This document shows, piece after piece, positions 25,532 through 34,404 of a stretch of 35,687 nt of DNA. Positions within the stretch are counted from its first letter, which is position 1. The number at the start of each line of letters is the position of its first letter. Made by a program: the position numbers and the translations under genes. The stretch is from positions 1-35,687 of the forward strand of contig PKTX01000038.1 in NCBI GenBank assembly GCA_002868945.1, given 5' to 3'. This stretch comes from Desulfobulbaceae bacterium. Its GTDB lineage: Bacteria > Desulfobacterota > Desulfobulbia > Desulfobulbales > SURF-16. The notes under the pieces are model-generated. The model had not been told where the DNA came from, did no database searches, and worked only from the letters and a program-made list of their open reading frames with translations.

Positions 25532-28507
25532 ATGTCGATTCTATCGGCAGGTCGACGGCCAGGGGAAGGATTCAATCTCAAGTCGTGGATCATGCTGCCG
25601 GTGGCGCTCGCCCTGCTGGGGACCATCGGTCTTGGAATTGTTTTCAAATATCGGCAGAGCACGGAAGGACCGCGCCGGGAGATGGCCTTGATCATGAGCC
25701 AGAGCCGGGCCGCCTGGCGCCAGATCCAGAAAACCGAAGCGGCCATGCTGGAGAGCCATCTGGAATACCTGGCCGCCCATCCTGAACTGATCCAGGCGTA
25801 CAGGGATCGCGACCGTGACCGCCTCATTGACCTGGCCCGTCCGATGGCCGACAGGTTGCGTCGGCGCTTCCGCATCACCCATTTCTATTTCATCGATCCG
25901 AACCAGACCTGCTTTCTGCGGGTCCATCATCCTGCCCGGCAGGGAGACCGGCTCAATCGCCACACCCTGCAGGAGGCGGTTCGCTCAGGCTATGACAGCT
26001 GGGGCCTGGAACTGGGGCCGCTGGGTTCATTCACCCTGCGCTTCGTGCGACCCTGGATCGTGGAAGGCCAACTGCTCGGCTACCTGGAACTGGGCATGGA
26101 GATCGACCACCTCATCCACCGACTGGCTGCGGCTCATGATGTCCAGATCGTGGCACTTGTTTACAAACAATTTGTCCAGCCCGAACTTTTTAAAGAGGGG
26201 CAGGCCATCTTCTCTTTCCCCGGCAGATGGAACGACTATGCCGACTTCGTTATTGTCCAGCAAACCATGGCTGAGCTGCCGTCGGCCCTGGACAGCCGCC
26301 TCCGCCGCGAACTGCTGCCGCCGGCCGGAATGGCACCGGGCCCGACCCGGCAGGCGGGGCAGTGGTGGTGGTGCGGTACCCTTCCCCAACCCGATGCGGA
26401 TGGCCGCAAGGTGGCACACTTGATTCTCCTCCGGGAGGTGAGCCAGAGCGTGGAGCTGGCCCGCCGAGAATTGCTGCTGGAGATAAGCCTGGGATTGTTG
26501 CTTGCCACCGGGGTCCTCCTTTTGCTCTGGCAGGTGACCAACCGGGCCCAGCGGCTGCTTGCCGACAGCTTTGCCACAATGCAAAACCGTGAACAACACC
26601 TGGCCGCCATCCTCGACTCCATCGGCGATGCAGTCATTGTCACCAATGCCGACGGCCGGGTGACGCAGATGAATCCCGTGGCCGAACAGCTGACCGGCTG
26701 GTCGCAGAGCCAGGGGCAGAGACGCCCCCTGCCCGAGGTTTTCCGGATTTTCAACGCCGAAACCGACCAAGAAGCAGAAAACCCGGTGGGACGCGTCCTG
26801 GCAACAGGCAAGCTGGTGGAGCTGGCCAATCACACCCTTCTTAAAAGTCGGGACGGAAACACGCACCAGATCGCCGACACAGCCGCCCCCATCCGCGACC
26901 GGCATGGCGCCACCAGGGGCGTGGTCCTGGTCTTCCGCGACGTGAGCGAAGAGTACCGGGCCAGGATCGAAACAGAGCGAATCCGCGCCAGCCTGGAAAA
27001 CGCCCAAAGACTTGCCCACCTGGGAAACTGGGAATGGGATATACCCAACAACACCCTTTTCTGGTCCAGGGAGATTTATCACATCTTCGGCATCACTCCG
27101 GAAAATTTCGCCGCCAGTTACCAAGCATTCCTGGCCAGGGTCCATCCGGAGGACCGCCAAATGGTCCGCCAGGCGGTTGACAGCGCCCTGTACGACAATC
27201 AGCCTTACTGTATAGAACATCGCCTGATTCACATGGACGGCACGGTGCGTTGGGTCCAGGAGCAGGCCGAGGTTTGCCGTGACGAAAACGGCCACCCCCT
27301 GCGCATGACAGGCACGGTCCAGGACATCACCGAACGCCGGGAAATTGAGAGTCGGGAACGGCAGGCCAACAAGATGCAGGCCATTGGTCTGCTGGCCGGC
27401 GGCATCGCCCACGATTTCAACAACCTCCTGACTCCGATAATGATGCATGCTGAAATGGCCCAGATGGAAGCCGCCCCGCAAGACAACCTTGACCGGCATC
27501 TTGAAGGTATCCAGCAGGCAGCCCGGCGCGCAGCTTCCCTGGTCCGGCAAATCCTCTCCTTCAGCCGCAAGAACAAGGAAGAACTAAAACCGGTTCACCT
27601 TGGCCCTCTTGTCAGGGAGGCAGTCAGGTTCCTGCAGGCCACGGCGCCGGCCCATGTGTCCGTTAGTGAAGATATTAAAACGCAAGATGACAAAGTGACT
27701 GCCGATTCGGCCCAGATCCTGCAAGTTTTGATGAATCTTGGCATCAACGGTATCCAGGCCATTGGCGCCGGAGACGGCACGCTGACCCTCACCCTTGAAC
27801 AAACCGCAGCGCCGGAAAAAGCCGCCTCCTCTCAAAGGGACAGTGCCTGGCGCAAAATCTCGGTACGGGACAACGGCTGCGGCATTGGCCCGGAAGAGCT
27901 GAGCAACATTTTCGACCCCTTTTTCAGCACCAAAAAAAGCGGCGAGGGAACCGGCCTGGGCCTGTCCGTTGTTCATGGCATTATCAGCAGGCATCAGGGT
28001 GTCATCCAGGTGGAAAGCGAGCCTGGCGTGGGGAGCTGTTTTAAGATTTACCTGCCTGCCTGTGTCGGGGAGGCCGAGACCATGGCGACCCAGCCCCCGC
28101 TGCGCCATGGCCGCAACGAACTGATCCTGCTGGTTGACGACGATCCCGCCCTGCAGGAGAGTGTGGCAACCGGCCTGGAACATCTCGGTTATCGAGTCGT
28201 TACGGCGGCAGATGGGCACGAGGCCCTTACCTTCTTGAAAAGCGGCAGGAATGTCGAGGTCGATCTTGTCCTCACCGATTACGACATGCCGGGACTGAAG
28301 GGGACAGAGCTGGCCACGGCCATCCAAAAAATTCGGATCGACCTGCCGGTGGTACTATACACCGGCGCCGGCAGCCCCATTAATACGAAAAGCTTGGAGG
28401 AGTTCAACATTGCCGCTCTTCTCTTCAAGCCGCTGCGCCTCGAATCGCTGGTTCATCAGATACGACACGTCCTTGCCAAAGGAAATGCATCCCTGCTCAA
28501 GCAATAA
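25532..28507 (+). CDS. Hybrid sensor histidine kinase with two PAS domains
   Basis: This 991-residue membrane kinase has TM1 at about 22-38, a large periplasmic domain (about 50-305), TM2 at about 314-331, PAS 1 (about 350-470), PAS 2 with PAC (about 490-610), HisKA with His627 (G-G-I-A-H-D-F-N-N-L-L), HATPase (D-N-G-C-G-I-G, then G-T-G-L-G-L-S-V-V-H-G-I) and a C-terminal receiver with Asp916 (L-T-D-Y-D-M-P-G). The ATG follows GGAGGGGAGG. No obvious dedicated output regulator is adjacent. The ligand is unknown; the location between arsenic triad and arr genes suggests involvement in respiratory or stress control. Confidence 0.9.
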   Translation: MSILSAGRRPGEGFNLKSWIMLPVALALLGTIGLGIVFKYRQSTEGPRREMALIMSQSRAAWRQIQKTEAAMLESHLEYLAAHPELIQAYRDRDRDRLIDLARPMADRLRRRFRITHFYFIDPNQTCFLRVHHPARQGDRLNRHTLQEAVRSGYDSWGLELGPLGSFTLRFVRPWIVEGQLLGYLELGMEIDHLIHRLAAAHDVQIVALVYKQFVQPELFKEGQAIFSFPGRWNDYADFVIVQQTMAELPSALDSRLRRELLPPAGMAPGPTRQAGQWWWCGTLPQPDADGRKVAHLILLREVSQSVELARRELLLEISLGLLLATGVLLLLWQVTNRAQRLLADSFATMQNREQHLAAILDSIGDAVIVTNADGRVTQMNPVAEQLTGWSQSQGQRRPLPEVFRIFNAETDQEAENPVGRVLATGKLVELANHTLLKSRDGNTHQIADTAAPIRDRHGATRGVVLVFRDVSEEYRARIETERIRASLENAQRLAHLGNWEWDIPNNTLFWSREIYHIFGITPENFAASYQAFLARVHPEDRQMVRQAVDSALYDNQPYCIEHRLIHMDGTVRWVQEQAEVCRDENGHPLRMTGTVQDITERREIESRERQANKMQAIGLLAGGIAHDFNNLLTPIMMHAEMAQMEAAPQDNLDRHLEGIQQAARRAASLVRQILSFSRKNKEELKPVHLGPLVREAVRFLQATAPAHVSVSEDIKTQDDKVTADSAQILQVLMNLGINGIQAIGAGDGTLTLTLEQTAAPEKAASSQRDSAWRKISVRDNGCGIGPEELSNIFDPFFSTKKSGEGTGLGLSVVHGIISRHQGVIQVESEPGVGSCFKIYLPACVGEAETMATQPPLRHGRNELILLVDDDPALQESVATGLEHLGYRVVTAADGHEALTFLKSGRNVEVDLVLTDYDMPGLKGTELATAIQKIRIDLPVVLYTGAGSPINTKSLEEFNIAALLFKPLRLESLVHQIRHVLAKGNASLLKQ

Positions 28508-28799
28508 TTCCCAAAACCATGAACCAGAGGGGCTGTACCGTATTGCATGGTAATCGCCGTTACCGACCATTCACCCTGTAGGGAAACGCCCTACAATTCC
28601 TTAAAACAGGTAGTGAAATATCTCGCAAAAAAGTCCAACAAACCCCGCTACCGCAGCCCGCCTTAAAATGGATAATAGGAGGTGTGAGTCGTATATGGGC
28701 TCGCAAGGTTCTCTGCATGGCCGAACTTGATCGTCAAGCACCACAGTCCGGCCACGGCAACAGACCAATGGTAATCTTTTCAGTCGGGTTAAAGCGTTT
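28508..28799. other. Intergenic region before the arr operon
   Basis: This 292-base gap is the probable promoter region of the moaA-arrA genes. I see a perfect hairpin TGTAGGG-AAACG-CCCTACA (28577-28595), possibly an operator or 3' end of the preceding gene, a small inverted repeat GGTAA-N6-TTACC near 28550-28565, and a GGCCG...CGGCC structure at about 28719-28753. No recognisable sigma-70 -35/-10 pair stood out. Confidence 0.4.
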
Positions 28800-29804
28800 G
28801 TGCAATCACTAAACCAAGACCGGAACACCCAATCTATTCTGCGAGACTCCTTCGGCAGACAGATAAACTATCTGCGCCTGGCGGTGACGGATCGCTGCAA
28901 CCTCACCTGTCGATATTGCCGTCCCCGCAACACCGGCAGCCCCAAGGCGGCATTGCTCAGCTATGACGAACTCCTGCGGCTGGTGCGGGTCTTTGCCTCC
29001 CTCGGCATCAGCAAGGTCAGGCTCACCGGCGGTGAGCCGTTCGCCCGCACCGGCTTTATTGGTCTGGTCAAGGAAATCAGCAAAATATCCGGTATCAACA
29101 ACGTCTGCATCACCACCAATGGCACCCTCTGTTTCGATCATATCAAGGAGCTGAAAAAAAACGGCGTCAGCGGCCTGAACTTCAGCCTGGACACCCTGTC
29201 GCCGGAGCGCTTCCGGCAGATTACCGGCGCCGATCTCTTCCATGAAGCCTTTGCCTCGATCATGGAGGCGGTCCTGCAGGGCATCAAGGTCAAGGTCAAT
29301 GTGGTTGTCCTTGACGCCCTTAACACCGACGAACTTCTCCATCTGGCCGGCCTTGCCGAAAACCTGCCCATTGAAGTGCGCTTCATCGAACCCATGCACT
29401 TTAACGGCAGGAAAAATTTTACCACCTCTACCTGGACCATCTCCAGCCTGGCCCGTTTCTTCCGGGAGAAGATCCCCGGCTGCACCGAGGCCCTTTCGGC
29501 CAGTCCGTCAACCGCTCGTCTCTTCACAGCCAGGAATTACCAGGGCCGTATCGGCGTGATCGGCGGCCATTCCCGCACCTTCTGTCACACCTGCAACAAG
29601 GTCCGCGTCACCCCCCTGGGAATGATGAAAACCTGCCTGTACGACAAAGAGGTGCTTGATTTAAAAAAAATGCTGCGCGCCGGTTATGCAGACCAGGCCC
29701 TTGTCAGGGCTATCCATGACACCGTTCAGAAAAAGGCGGCCAGCGGCACGGAAGCCGCCAGCGGGGCAGACGCCACCTGCTCCATGGCACTCATTGGAGG
29801 ATAG
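28800..29804 (+). CDS. moaA: MoaA-like radical SAM cofactor-biosynthesis protein
   Basis: This 334-residue protein carries out the first step of molybdopterin synthesis from GTP. The radical SAM motif C-N-L-T-C-R-Y-C follows R-L-A-V-T-D-R. Later motifs are L-T-G-G-E-P and the C-terminal second cluster F-C-H-T-C-N-K-V-R plus M-K-T-C. It ends in Gly-Gly, a conserved functional tail of MoaA, so TAG here is a true stop. The start is GTG 28800; the ribosome-binding site is weak and an internal start is possible. It lies upstream of MOSC and arrA genes, so it probably boosts cofactor supply for ArrA. It may be a paralogue of a housekeeping MoaA. Confidence 0.9.
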   Translation: MQSLNQDRNTQSILRDSFGRQINYLRLAVTDRCNLTCRYCRPRNTGSPKAALLSYDELLRLVRVFASLGISKVRLTGGEPFARTGFIGLVKEISKISGINNVCITTNGTLCFDHIKELKKNGVSGLNFSLDTLSPERFRQITGADLFHEAFASIMEAVLQGIKVKVNVVVLDALNTDELLHLAGLAENLPIEVRFIEPMHFNGRKNFTTSTWTISSLARFFREKIPGCTEALSASPSTARLFTARNYQGRIGVIGGHSRTFCHTCNKVRVTPLGMMKTCLYDKEVLDLKKMLRAGYADQALVRAIHDTVQKKAASGTEAASGADATCSMALIGG

Positions 29805-29811
29805 AGGATAA

Positions 29812-30312
29812 ATGACAGCAAAAAACGGTTTTATCGAGGCCATCTGCATCAGTGCCAGAAAAGGAGTGCTGAAAAAAGCGGTGGAGCAGGCCCTCTTTGA
29901 AAAAAACTGGGGCATCAGACAAGACGCCCACGCCGGCGTCTGGCACCGACAGGTCTCCCTGCTGGCCGGGGAAAGCATTGATGCGGTGCGCAAGAAAATC
30001 CCGGGTCTCCGGCATGGGGTCTTTGCCGAAAATCTGGTGACCCGCAATGTCGAACTGGCGGAACTGACCATCGGCGACCGGCTCTGCCTGGGCCGGGATG
30101 TAGTCCTGGAAGTGACCCAGATCGGCAAGAAATGTCATAACGACGGCTGCGTTATCAAAAAAAAGACCGGCGATTGCATCATGCCCCGGGAGGGCCTGTT
30201 TTGCAAGGTTGTTAAAGGCGGCGATGTAAAGGTGGGCAACAGCTGTGCCCCCTGCGGTTTCAACGCGGAAAAATGCATTACTAATCCTAAGAAAGGAGGA
30301 GAATGGGAATGA
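29812..30312 (+). CDS. MOSC-domain molybdenum cofactor protein
   Basis: This 166-residue protein has a single MOSC domain (W-H-R-Q-V-S-L-L-A, G-V-F-A-E-N-L-V-T-R, T-I-G-D-R-L-C-L-G). The C-terminus has an unusual Cys set, G-K-K-C-H-N-D-G-C, then a Cys in G-D-C-I-M-P-R-E-G, and C-A-P-C-G-F, typical of MOSC proteins that act in sulfur or metal-cofactor transfer. GAGG-ATAGAGG precedes the ATG. Its last bases overlap the arrA start, so it is coupled to arrA. Its exact reaction is unknown; cofactor maturation for ArrA is inferred. Confidence 0.85.
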   Translation: MTAKNGFIEAICISARKGVLKKAVEQALFEKNWGIRQDAHAGVWHRQVSLLAGESIDAVRKKIPGLRHGVFAENLVTRNVELAELTIGDRLCLGRDVVLEVTQIGKKCHNDGCVIKKKTGDCIMPREGLFCKVVKGGDVKVGNSCAPCGFNAEKCITNPKKGGEWE

Positions 30313-32849
30313 AGATTAAAAGACGTGATTTTTTAAAGTTAAGCGCCGCCGGCGGTGCAGCGGTGGCCCTGACCAAGGGGAAATCCCTGAACGCCTTTGC
30401 CATGTCAAAAAGAGGGGCGATCAAGGGTGAAAGCCCCGGCGAATGGAAGGCCTCCACCTGCCAGGGCTGCACCACCTGGTGCCCGGTTGAAGTCTTTGTC
30501 CAGGACGGCCGGGCTGTCAAGGTGCGGGGTAATCGCTACTCCAAGCAGAATGACGGCAACTGCTGCCCCCGCGGCCATCTGGCCCTCCAGCAGGTCTACG
30601 ATCCGGACCGGATCAAGGTACCGATGAAACGGACCAATCCCAAGAAGGGCCGCGGTGTTGACCCCAAATTCGTGCCCATCTCCTGGGACGAGGCCTTGAA
30701 CACCATTGCCGACCAGATGATGGAGCTGCGCAACAACGATGAGAGCGAAAAATACGCCCTGATGCGCGGGCGCTACACCTATCTGCGCGACGTGCTCTAC
30801 GAGATCATGACCAAGGTCTACGGTTCCCCCAACAATATCTCCCACAGCTCCATGTGCGCCGAGGCCGAAAAATTCGGCGTCTATTACACAGAGGGCCAGT
30901 GGGCCTACCGTGATTACGACCTGGACAAGACCAAATACGTCTTGATCTGGGGCTGTGATCCGGTGGCCAGCAACCGCATGATCCCTGCCACCATCAAACG
31001 CCTGGGCGATGCGGCGGACCGCGGCAGCCTGGCCGTGGTGGACCCCCGCTACACCACCTCGGCGGCCAAGGCCAATGAATGGCTGCCGGTGGATCCGGGC
31101 AGCGACGGCGCCGTGGCCTGCGCCATTGCCCACGTCATGCTCACCGAGGGCCTCTGGTACAAGCCCTTTGTCGGGGATTTCAAGGACGGCAAGAACCGCT
31201 TCCAGGCCGGTCACAATGTCAATGAGACCGATTTTGCCGAAAAGGAGAGTTACGGCATCGTCAAGTGGTGGAACCTGGTGGTCAAGGACATGACCCCTGC
31301 CAAGGCCGCCAAACTGGCCGGGGTTGACGCCGACCAGATCAAACGTATCGCCCGTGGCATGGCCAAGGCCGCTCCCAATGTCTGCGTCTGGATGGGACCC
31401 GGCTGCGCCATGCAGGCCCGCGGCGCCTATAACGGTATGGCGGTCCATGCCCTGGCAGGCCTTACCGGCGGTGTTGACAATGAGGGCGGCTCAATGCAGA
31501 CCGCCAAGATCCCGGTGAACAAGGCCCCCAAGGCCTACAAGGAATACCTGGACGACGTTGCCAAGAAGAAGACCAAGTACAAGAAGATCGACCAGCGCGG
31601 CTACCTCAACTCACCGGCCCTCAAGAAAGGCAAGTCCGGCGGCGGTGTCACCACCAACAACGCCGCCACCGGCATCCTGAACAAGGACCCCATGGAAATC
31701 AAGATGATTGTCGGCTACATGAACAACTTCGTCTTTGCCAACAACGGCACCGAGAAGTGGGAAAAGGCCCTGGAATCGGTGCCCTTCATCGTCCACCTCA
31801 CCTCCCATGCCTCGGAGTTCTCCATGTACTCCGACATCATCCTGCCCTGCCGCATCAACCTCTTTGAGCGCATCGGTTTTGTCAAGACCAAGGCCAATGG
31901 CTACGCCACCTGCTCCCTGAATCTCAACACCGTGGAGCCTGTTTTCCGGGCCCTGAACGAGGAAACGGAATTCCCCTGGCTCATCGGCGAAAAGCTCAAG
32001 GAGCGTGGCTTCCCCAACCTCATCGAGTGTCTGCGTGATGTCTACCCCGACCCGGAAACCGGCAAAAAGGCCACCAACTCAATGGAATTCACTGAGTATG
32101 CCCTCAAGTACTACACCAAGAAGATGTGGGACGGCAAGGAAGACGTGGGCGGCGACAAGATCAACGGCTGGGCCGAGATGAAGAAACGCGGCATGTGGAA
32201 CTCCGACCATTACGAGTATCGCAAACACTGGGGTGGTCATTTCAAAACAGAAACCAAGAAATTCGAGTTCTACTCCGAGACCCTGAAAAAGGCCCTCAGC
32301 GGCCATGCCGAAAAACATAACACCTCGGTGGACAAGGTCCTGGAGGCGTGCAACTACACGGCCCGTGGCGAACTGGCCTTTGTTCCCCATTACGAAGAGC
32401 CCATGCGCCACGGCAGCAGGAGGGAGTACCCCTTTGTCTTTATCGACTATAAGTCCCGCCTCAACCGCGAGGGTCGCAGCGCCAACAACCCCTGGTACTA
32501 CGAGTTCAAGCATGTGGATCCGGGTGACGTGGGCGAGCAGGACACCCTTCGCCTCAACCCCGGTGACGCCAGGAAACTGGGAATCAGGGACGGCGACAGG
32601 GTACGAATCACCTCCACCGGCGGCAGCGGTTACAGCGTTGCCCGTCTCTGGGAAGGGGTCAAGCCCGGCACCGTTTCCAAATCATTCGGCCAGGGCCACT
32701 GGGCCTATGGCCGCACCGCGGCAGCCGAGTTTGGCAAGAAGGAGCGCGGCATCAACAACAACACCATTATTCCTTGGGAACTTGAACGCCTTTCCGGCTC
32801 CAACCCCCGTAACGGCGGCCATACCCTGGTCAAAATTGAAAAAGCTTAA
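30309..32849 (+). CDS. arrA: Respiratory arsenate reductase catalytic subunit ArrA
   Basis: This 846-residue molybdopterin protein of the DMSO-reductase family reduces As(V) to As(III) in the periplasm. The Tat signal K-R-R-D-F-L-K is at residues 5-11. Cys51, Cys54, Cys58 and Cys86 bind [4Fe-4S] (C-x2-C-x3-C-x27-C). Cys183 (S-S-M-C-A-E-A-E-K-F-G) should ligate Mo. Arg155, Lys188 and Tyr200 align exactly by spacing with Shewanella ANA-3 ArrA residues Arg165, Lys198 and Tyr210 around the arsenic site. ATG 30309 is preferred, lying eight bases after GGAGGA; ATG 30303 is only two bases away. Related ArxA (arsenite oxidation) shares much of this, so direction is inferred. Confidence 0.87.
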   Translation: MKIKRRDFLKLSAAGGAAVALTKGKSLNAFAMSKRGAIKGESPGEWKASTCQGCTTWCPVEVFVQDGRAVKVRGNRYSKQNDGNCCPRGHLALQQVYDPDRIKVPMKRTNPKKGRGVDPKFVPISWDEALNTIADQMMELRNNDESEKYALMRGRYTYLRDVLYEIMTKVYGSPNNISHSSMCAEAEKFGVYYTEGQWAYRDYDLDKTKYVLIWGCDPVASNRMIPATIKRLGDAADRGSLAVVDPRYTTSAAKANEWLPVDPGSDGAVACAIAHVMLTEGLWYKPFVGDFKDGKNRFQAGHNVNETDFAEKESYGIVKWWNLVVKDMTPAKAAKLAGVDADQIKRIARGMAKAAPNVCVWMGPGCAMQARGAYNGMAVHALAGLTGGVDNEGGSMQTAKIPVNKAPKAYKEYLDDVAKKKTKYKKIDQRGYLNSPALKKGKSGGGVTTNNAATGILNKDPMEIKMIVGYMNNFVFANNGTEKWEKALESVPFIVHLTSHASEFSMYSDIILPCRINLFERIGFVKTKANGYATCSLNLNTVEPVFRALNEETEFPWLIGEKLKERGFPNLIECLRDVYPDPETGKKATNSMEFTEYALKYYTKKMWDGKEDVGGDKINGWAEMKKRGMWNSDHYEYRKHWGGHFKTETKKFEFYSETLKKALSGHAEKHNTSVDKVLEACNYTARGELAFVPHYEEPMRHGSRREYPFVFIDYKSRLNREGRSANNPWYYEFKHVDPGDVGEQDTLRLNPGDARKLGIRDGDRVRITSTGGSGYSVARLWEGVKPGTVSKSFGQGHWAYGRTAAAEFGKKERGINNNTIIPWELERLSGSNPRNGGHTLVKIEKA

Positions 32850-32878
32850 GTTCCCGAACCAAGAAGGAGGAATAGATA

Positions 32879-33631
32879 ATGACGCAATACGCGATGGTTA
32901 TAGATCTGCATAAATGCATGGGCTGTGGCGCCTGCGCCCTGGCCTGTAAGAGTGAAAACAATACCGCCATGCGGCGCAACGGCCAGACCCACAACTGGGC
33001 CGACTACCAGCATGACATGAGCGGCACCTTCCCCAAGCTTCGCTACACCGCCAGGCCGGTTCTCTGCAACCACTGCAGCAATGCCCCCTGTGTGGAGGCC
33101 TGCCCGGTTGAGCCCAAGGCCATGTTCAAGACCAAGGAAGGCATCACCATGCACAATGACGAGCGTTGCATCGGTTGCCAAGCCTGTCAGGACGCCTGTC
33201 CCTACTCAAGGATGGAGTGCAAAATCGGTGAAACCAGTGTGATCAGCTACAATGAAGAGGGTGAACCGTACGAAACCTTCTATGCCGACAAGACAGCCGC
33301 CATTGCCGGCGGCACCATGTCAGGCGCAGAACTGGCCGCAAAAACAGACAACCCACCCCACCGTACCAAATACAACCATCCCGACTATCAGGATGTGCGC
33401 CGCGACGGCATCACGGAAAAGTGTATTTTCTGTGAACACAGGGTCAAGAAGGGAGAGTTGCCCTACTGCGTGGTCTCCTGCCCGGCCAAGGCCAGGATCT
33501 TCGGAGATATCAACGATCCCAAGAGCGAGGTGAGTGCTCTGCTTAAAAAGCACAAGCCGTCCGTTCTGAAACCCCATGAAGGCACCAAGCCGAACGTCTA
33601 TTACATCAGAGAGTACAGCGTCAAAAAATAG
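32879..33631 (+). CDS. arrB: Arsenate reductase iron-sulfur subunit ArrB
   Basis: This 250-residue electron-transfer subunit has four ferredoxin-type cysteine groups: C-M-G-C-G-A-C-A-L-A-C, C-N-H-C-S-N-A-P-C-V-E-A-C, C-I-G-C-Q-A-C-Q-D-A-C-P-Y-S and C-I-F-C-E-H-R plus C-V-V-S-C. This is the DmsB/ArrB pattern for four [4Fe-4S] clusters. It carries electrons to ArrA. AAGGAGG lies upstream; it follows arrA by 29 bases. No ArrC/NrfD-type membrane subunit follows in the window. It ends with TAG. Confidence 0.92.
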   Translation: MTQYAMVIDLHKCMGCGACALACKSENNTAMRRNGQTHNWADYQHDMSGTFPKLRYTARPVLCNHCSNAPCVEACPVEPKAMFKTKEGITMHNDERCIGCQACQDACPYSRMECKIGETSVISYNEEGEPYETFYADKTAAIAGGTMSGAELAAKTDNPPHRTKYNHPDYQDVRRDGITEKCIFCEHRVKKGELPYCVVSCPAKARIFGDINDPKSEVSALLKKHKPSVLKPHEGTKPNVYYIREYSVKK

Positions 33632-33651
33632 CGCGGCTGCCGGCGTAAATC

Positions 33652-33722
33652 CATGAGAGCCGCGACGACTCTCATGAATTCCCCTTGAAGACCCGAGGCC
33701 GATCAGAGAATCGGTCTCGGGT
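33652..33722 (+). promoter_or_regulatory. Two hairpins between arrB and the chaperone gene
   Basis: Hairpin 1 pairs CATGAGAG (33652-33659) with CTCTCATG (33669-33676). Hairpin 2 has a 13-bp stem, 33691-33703 with 33710-33722, containing one G-U pair and a six-base loop. Neither has a T-tract. They could stabilise the arrAB end of the mRNA or reduce expression of downstream genes. Confidence 0.6.
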
Positions 33723-33749
33723 TCACCAGACAAATGGAGTTGTTTTATC

Positions 33750-34382
33750 ATGGACACGATTACCCGGAAACAGAAGTTGAGCGACAGCTACAAACTCATG
33801 GCCGCCTGCTTTTATGAGCCCGAACCTGCCCTGTTTACCGAAGAGAAGGTGTTCCAGAACCTCTCACGGCTCATTACCGATCTCTGCCCCGAGGCCGAAA
33901 TCAACACCGAGGATATGCAACAGGCCCTGCAGAAGGACAATGATGTGGACCTCCAGGTTGCCCATGCCGAATTGTTCATCGGCCCCTTTGAGCTCAAGGC
34001 ATCACCCTATGGTTCGACCTACCTTGAACAGGGACGGCGGCTCATGGGCGATACCACCATGGAGGTGCTGAAACACTACCGCAAGGCCGGCCTGGAGATT
34101 GATGTGGAACAGCCGCCCGACCATATCGCCATTGAACTTGAGTTTGTCTCCCACCTCTATGGCCTGGAGGCACAGGCTCTTCAGGATAGCGACAAGGAAA
34201 AGGCCTCTGACTTGGCACAACAACGCCAAATCTTCATCCAGACCTATGTACGTCCATGGATGCCGGCCTTTATCAATAATGTACGCAGCGGCACGGAACA
34301 CGCCTTTTACCGCAGCCTGGCAGACTGCTTTGAGAAGTTTGTCCGGCACATGGAAGGACTTGAAAAGCCGCCGGCAAATTGA
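33750..34382 (+). CDS. arrD: TorD/ArrD-type molybdoenzyme chaperone
   Basis: This 210-residue all-helical cytoplasmic chaperone binds the Tat signal of ArrA and helps insert the cofactor before export. The TorD-family pattern is visible: an early L-S-D-S-Y-K-L-M-A-A-C-F-Y-E-P segment, V-A-H-A-E-L-F-I-G-P-F in the middle, P-Y-G-S-T-Y-L, and D-H-I-A-I-E-L-E-F-V-S-H-L at about 126-138, the conserved family motif. It follows arrAB, as expected. The weak ribosome-binding site and upstream hairpins suggest lower expression than ArrAB. Confidence 0.88.
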   Translation: MDTITRKQKLSDSYKLMAACFYEPEPALFTEEKVFQNLSRLITDLCPEAEINTEDMQQALQKDNDVDLQVAHAELFIGPFELKASPYGSTYLEQGRRLMGDTTMEVLKHYRKAGLEIDVEQPPDHIAIELEFVSHLYGLEAQALQDSDKEKASDLAQQRQIFIQTYVRPWMPAFINNVRSGTEHAFYRSLADCFEKFVRHMEGLEKPPAN

Positions 34383-34404
34383 CCATCAGTGGAGATGAGG
34401 ACGC

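Noticed and set aside
26027-27550. 507-codon open frame on the minus strand
   Set aside because: It is antisense to the hybrid kinase, with low-complexity composition and no motif.
28680-28775. Possible molybdenum-cofactor riboswitch before moaA
   Set aside because: Position is suggestive and local stems exist, but I could not match the conserved Moco RNA core; a covariance-model search would be needed.
29802-29804. MoaA TAG as a further recoded codon
   Set aside because: The protein ends in the conserved Gly-Gly tail right before TAG, and readthrough sequence is out of frame with the next gene and looks random, so this is a genuine stop.
30309-32849. ArxA (arsenite oxidase) identity for the large subunit
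   Set aside because: Arg155, Lys188 and Tyr200 align by spacing with ArrA arsenic-site residues and the gene set fits an arr locus, so ArrA is preferred; ArxA is not fully excluded without a phylogeny.
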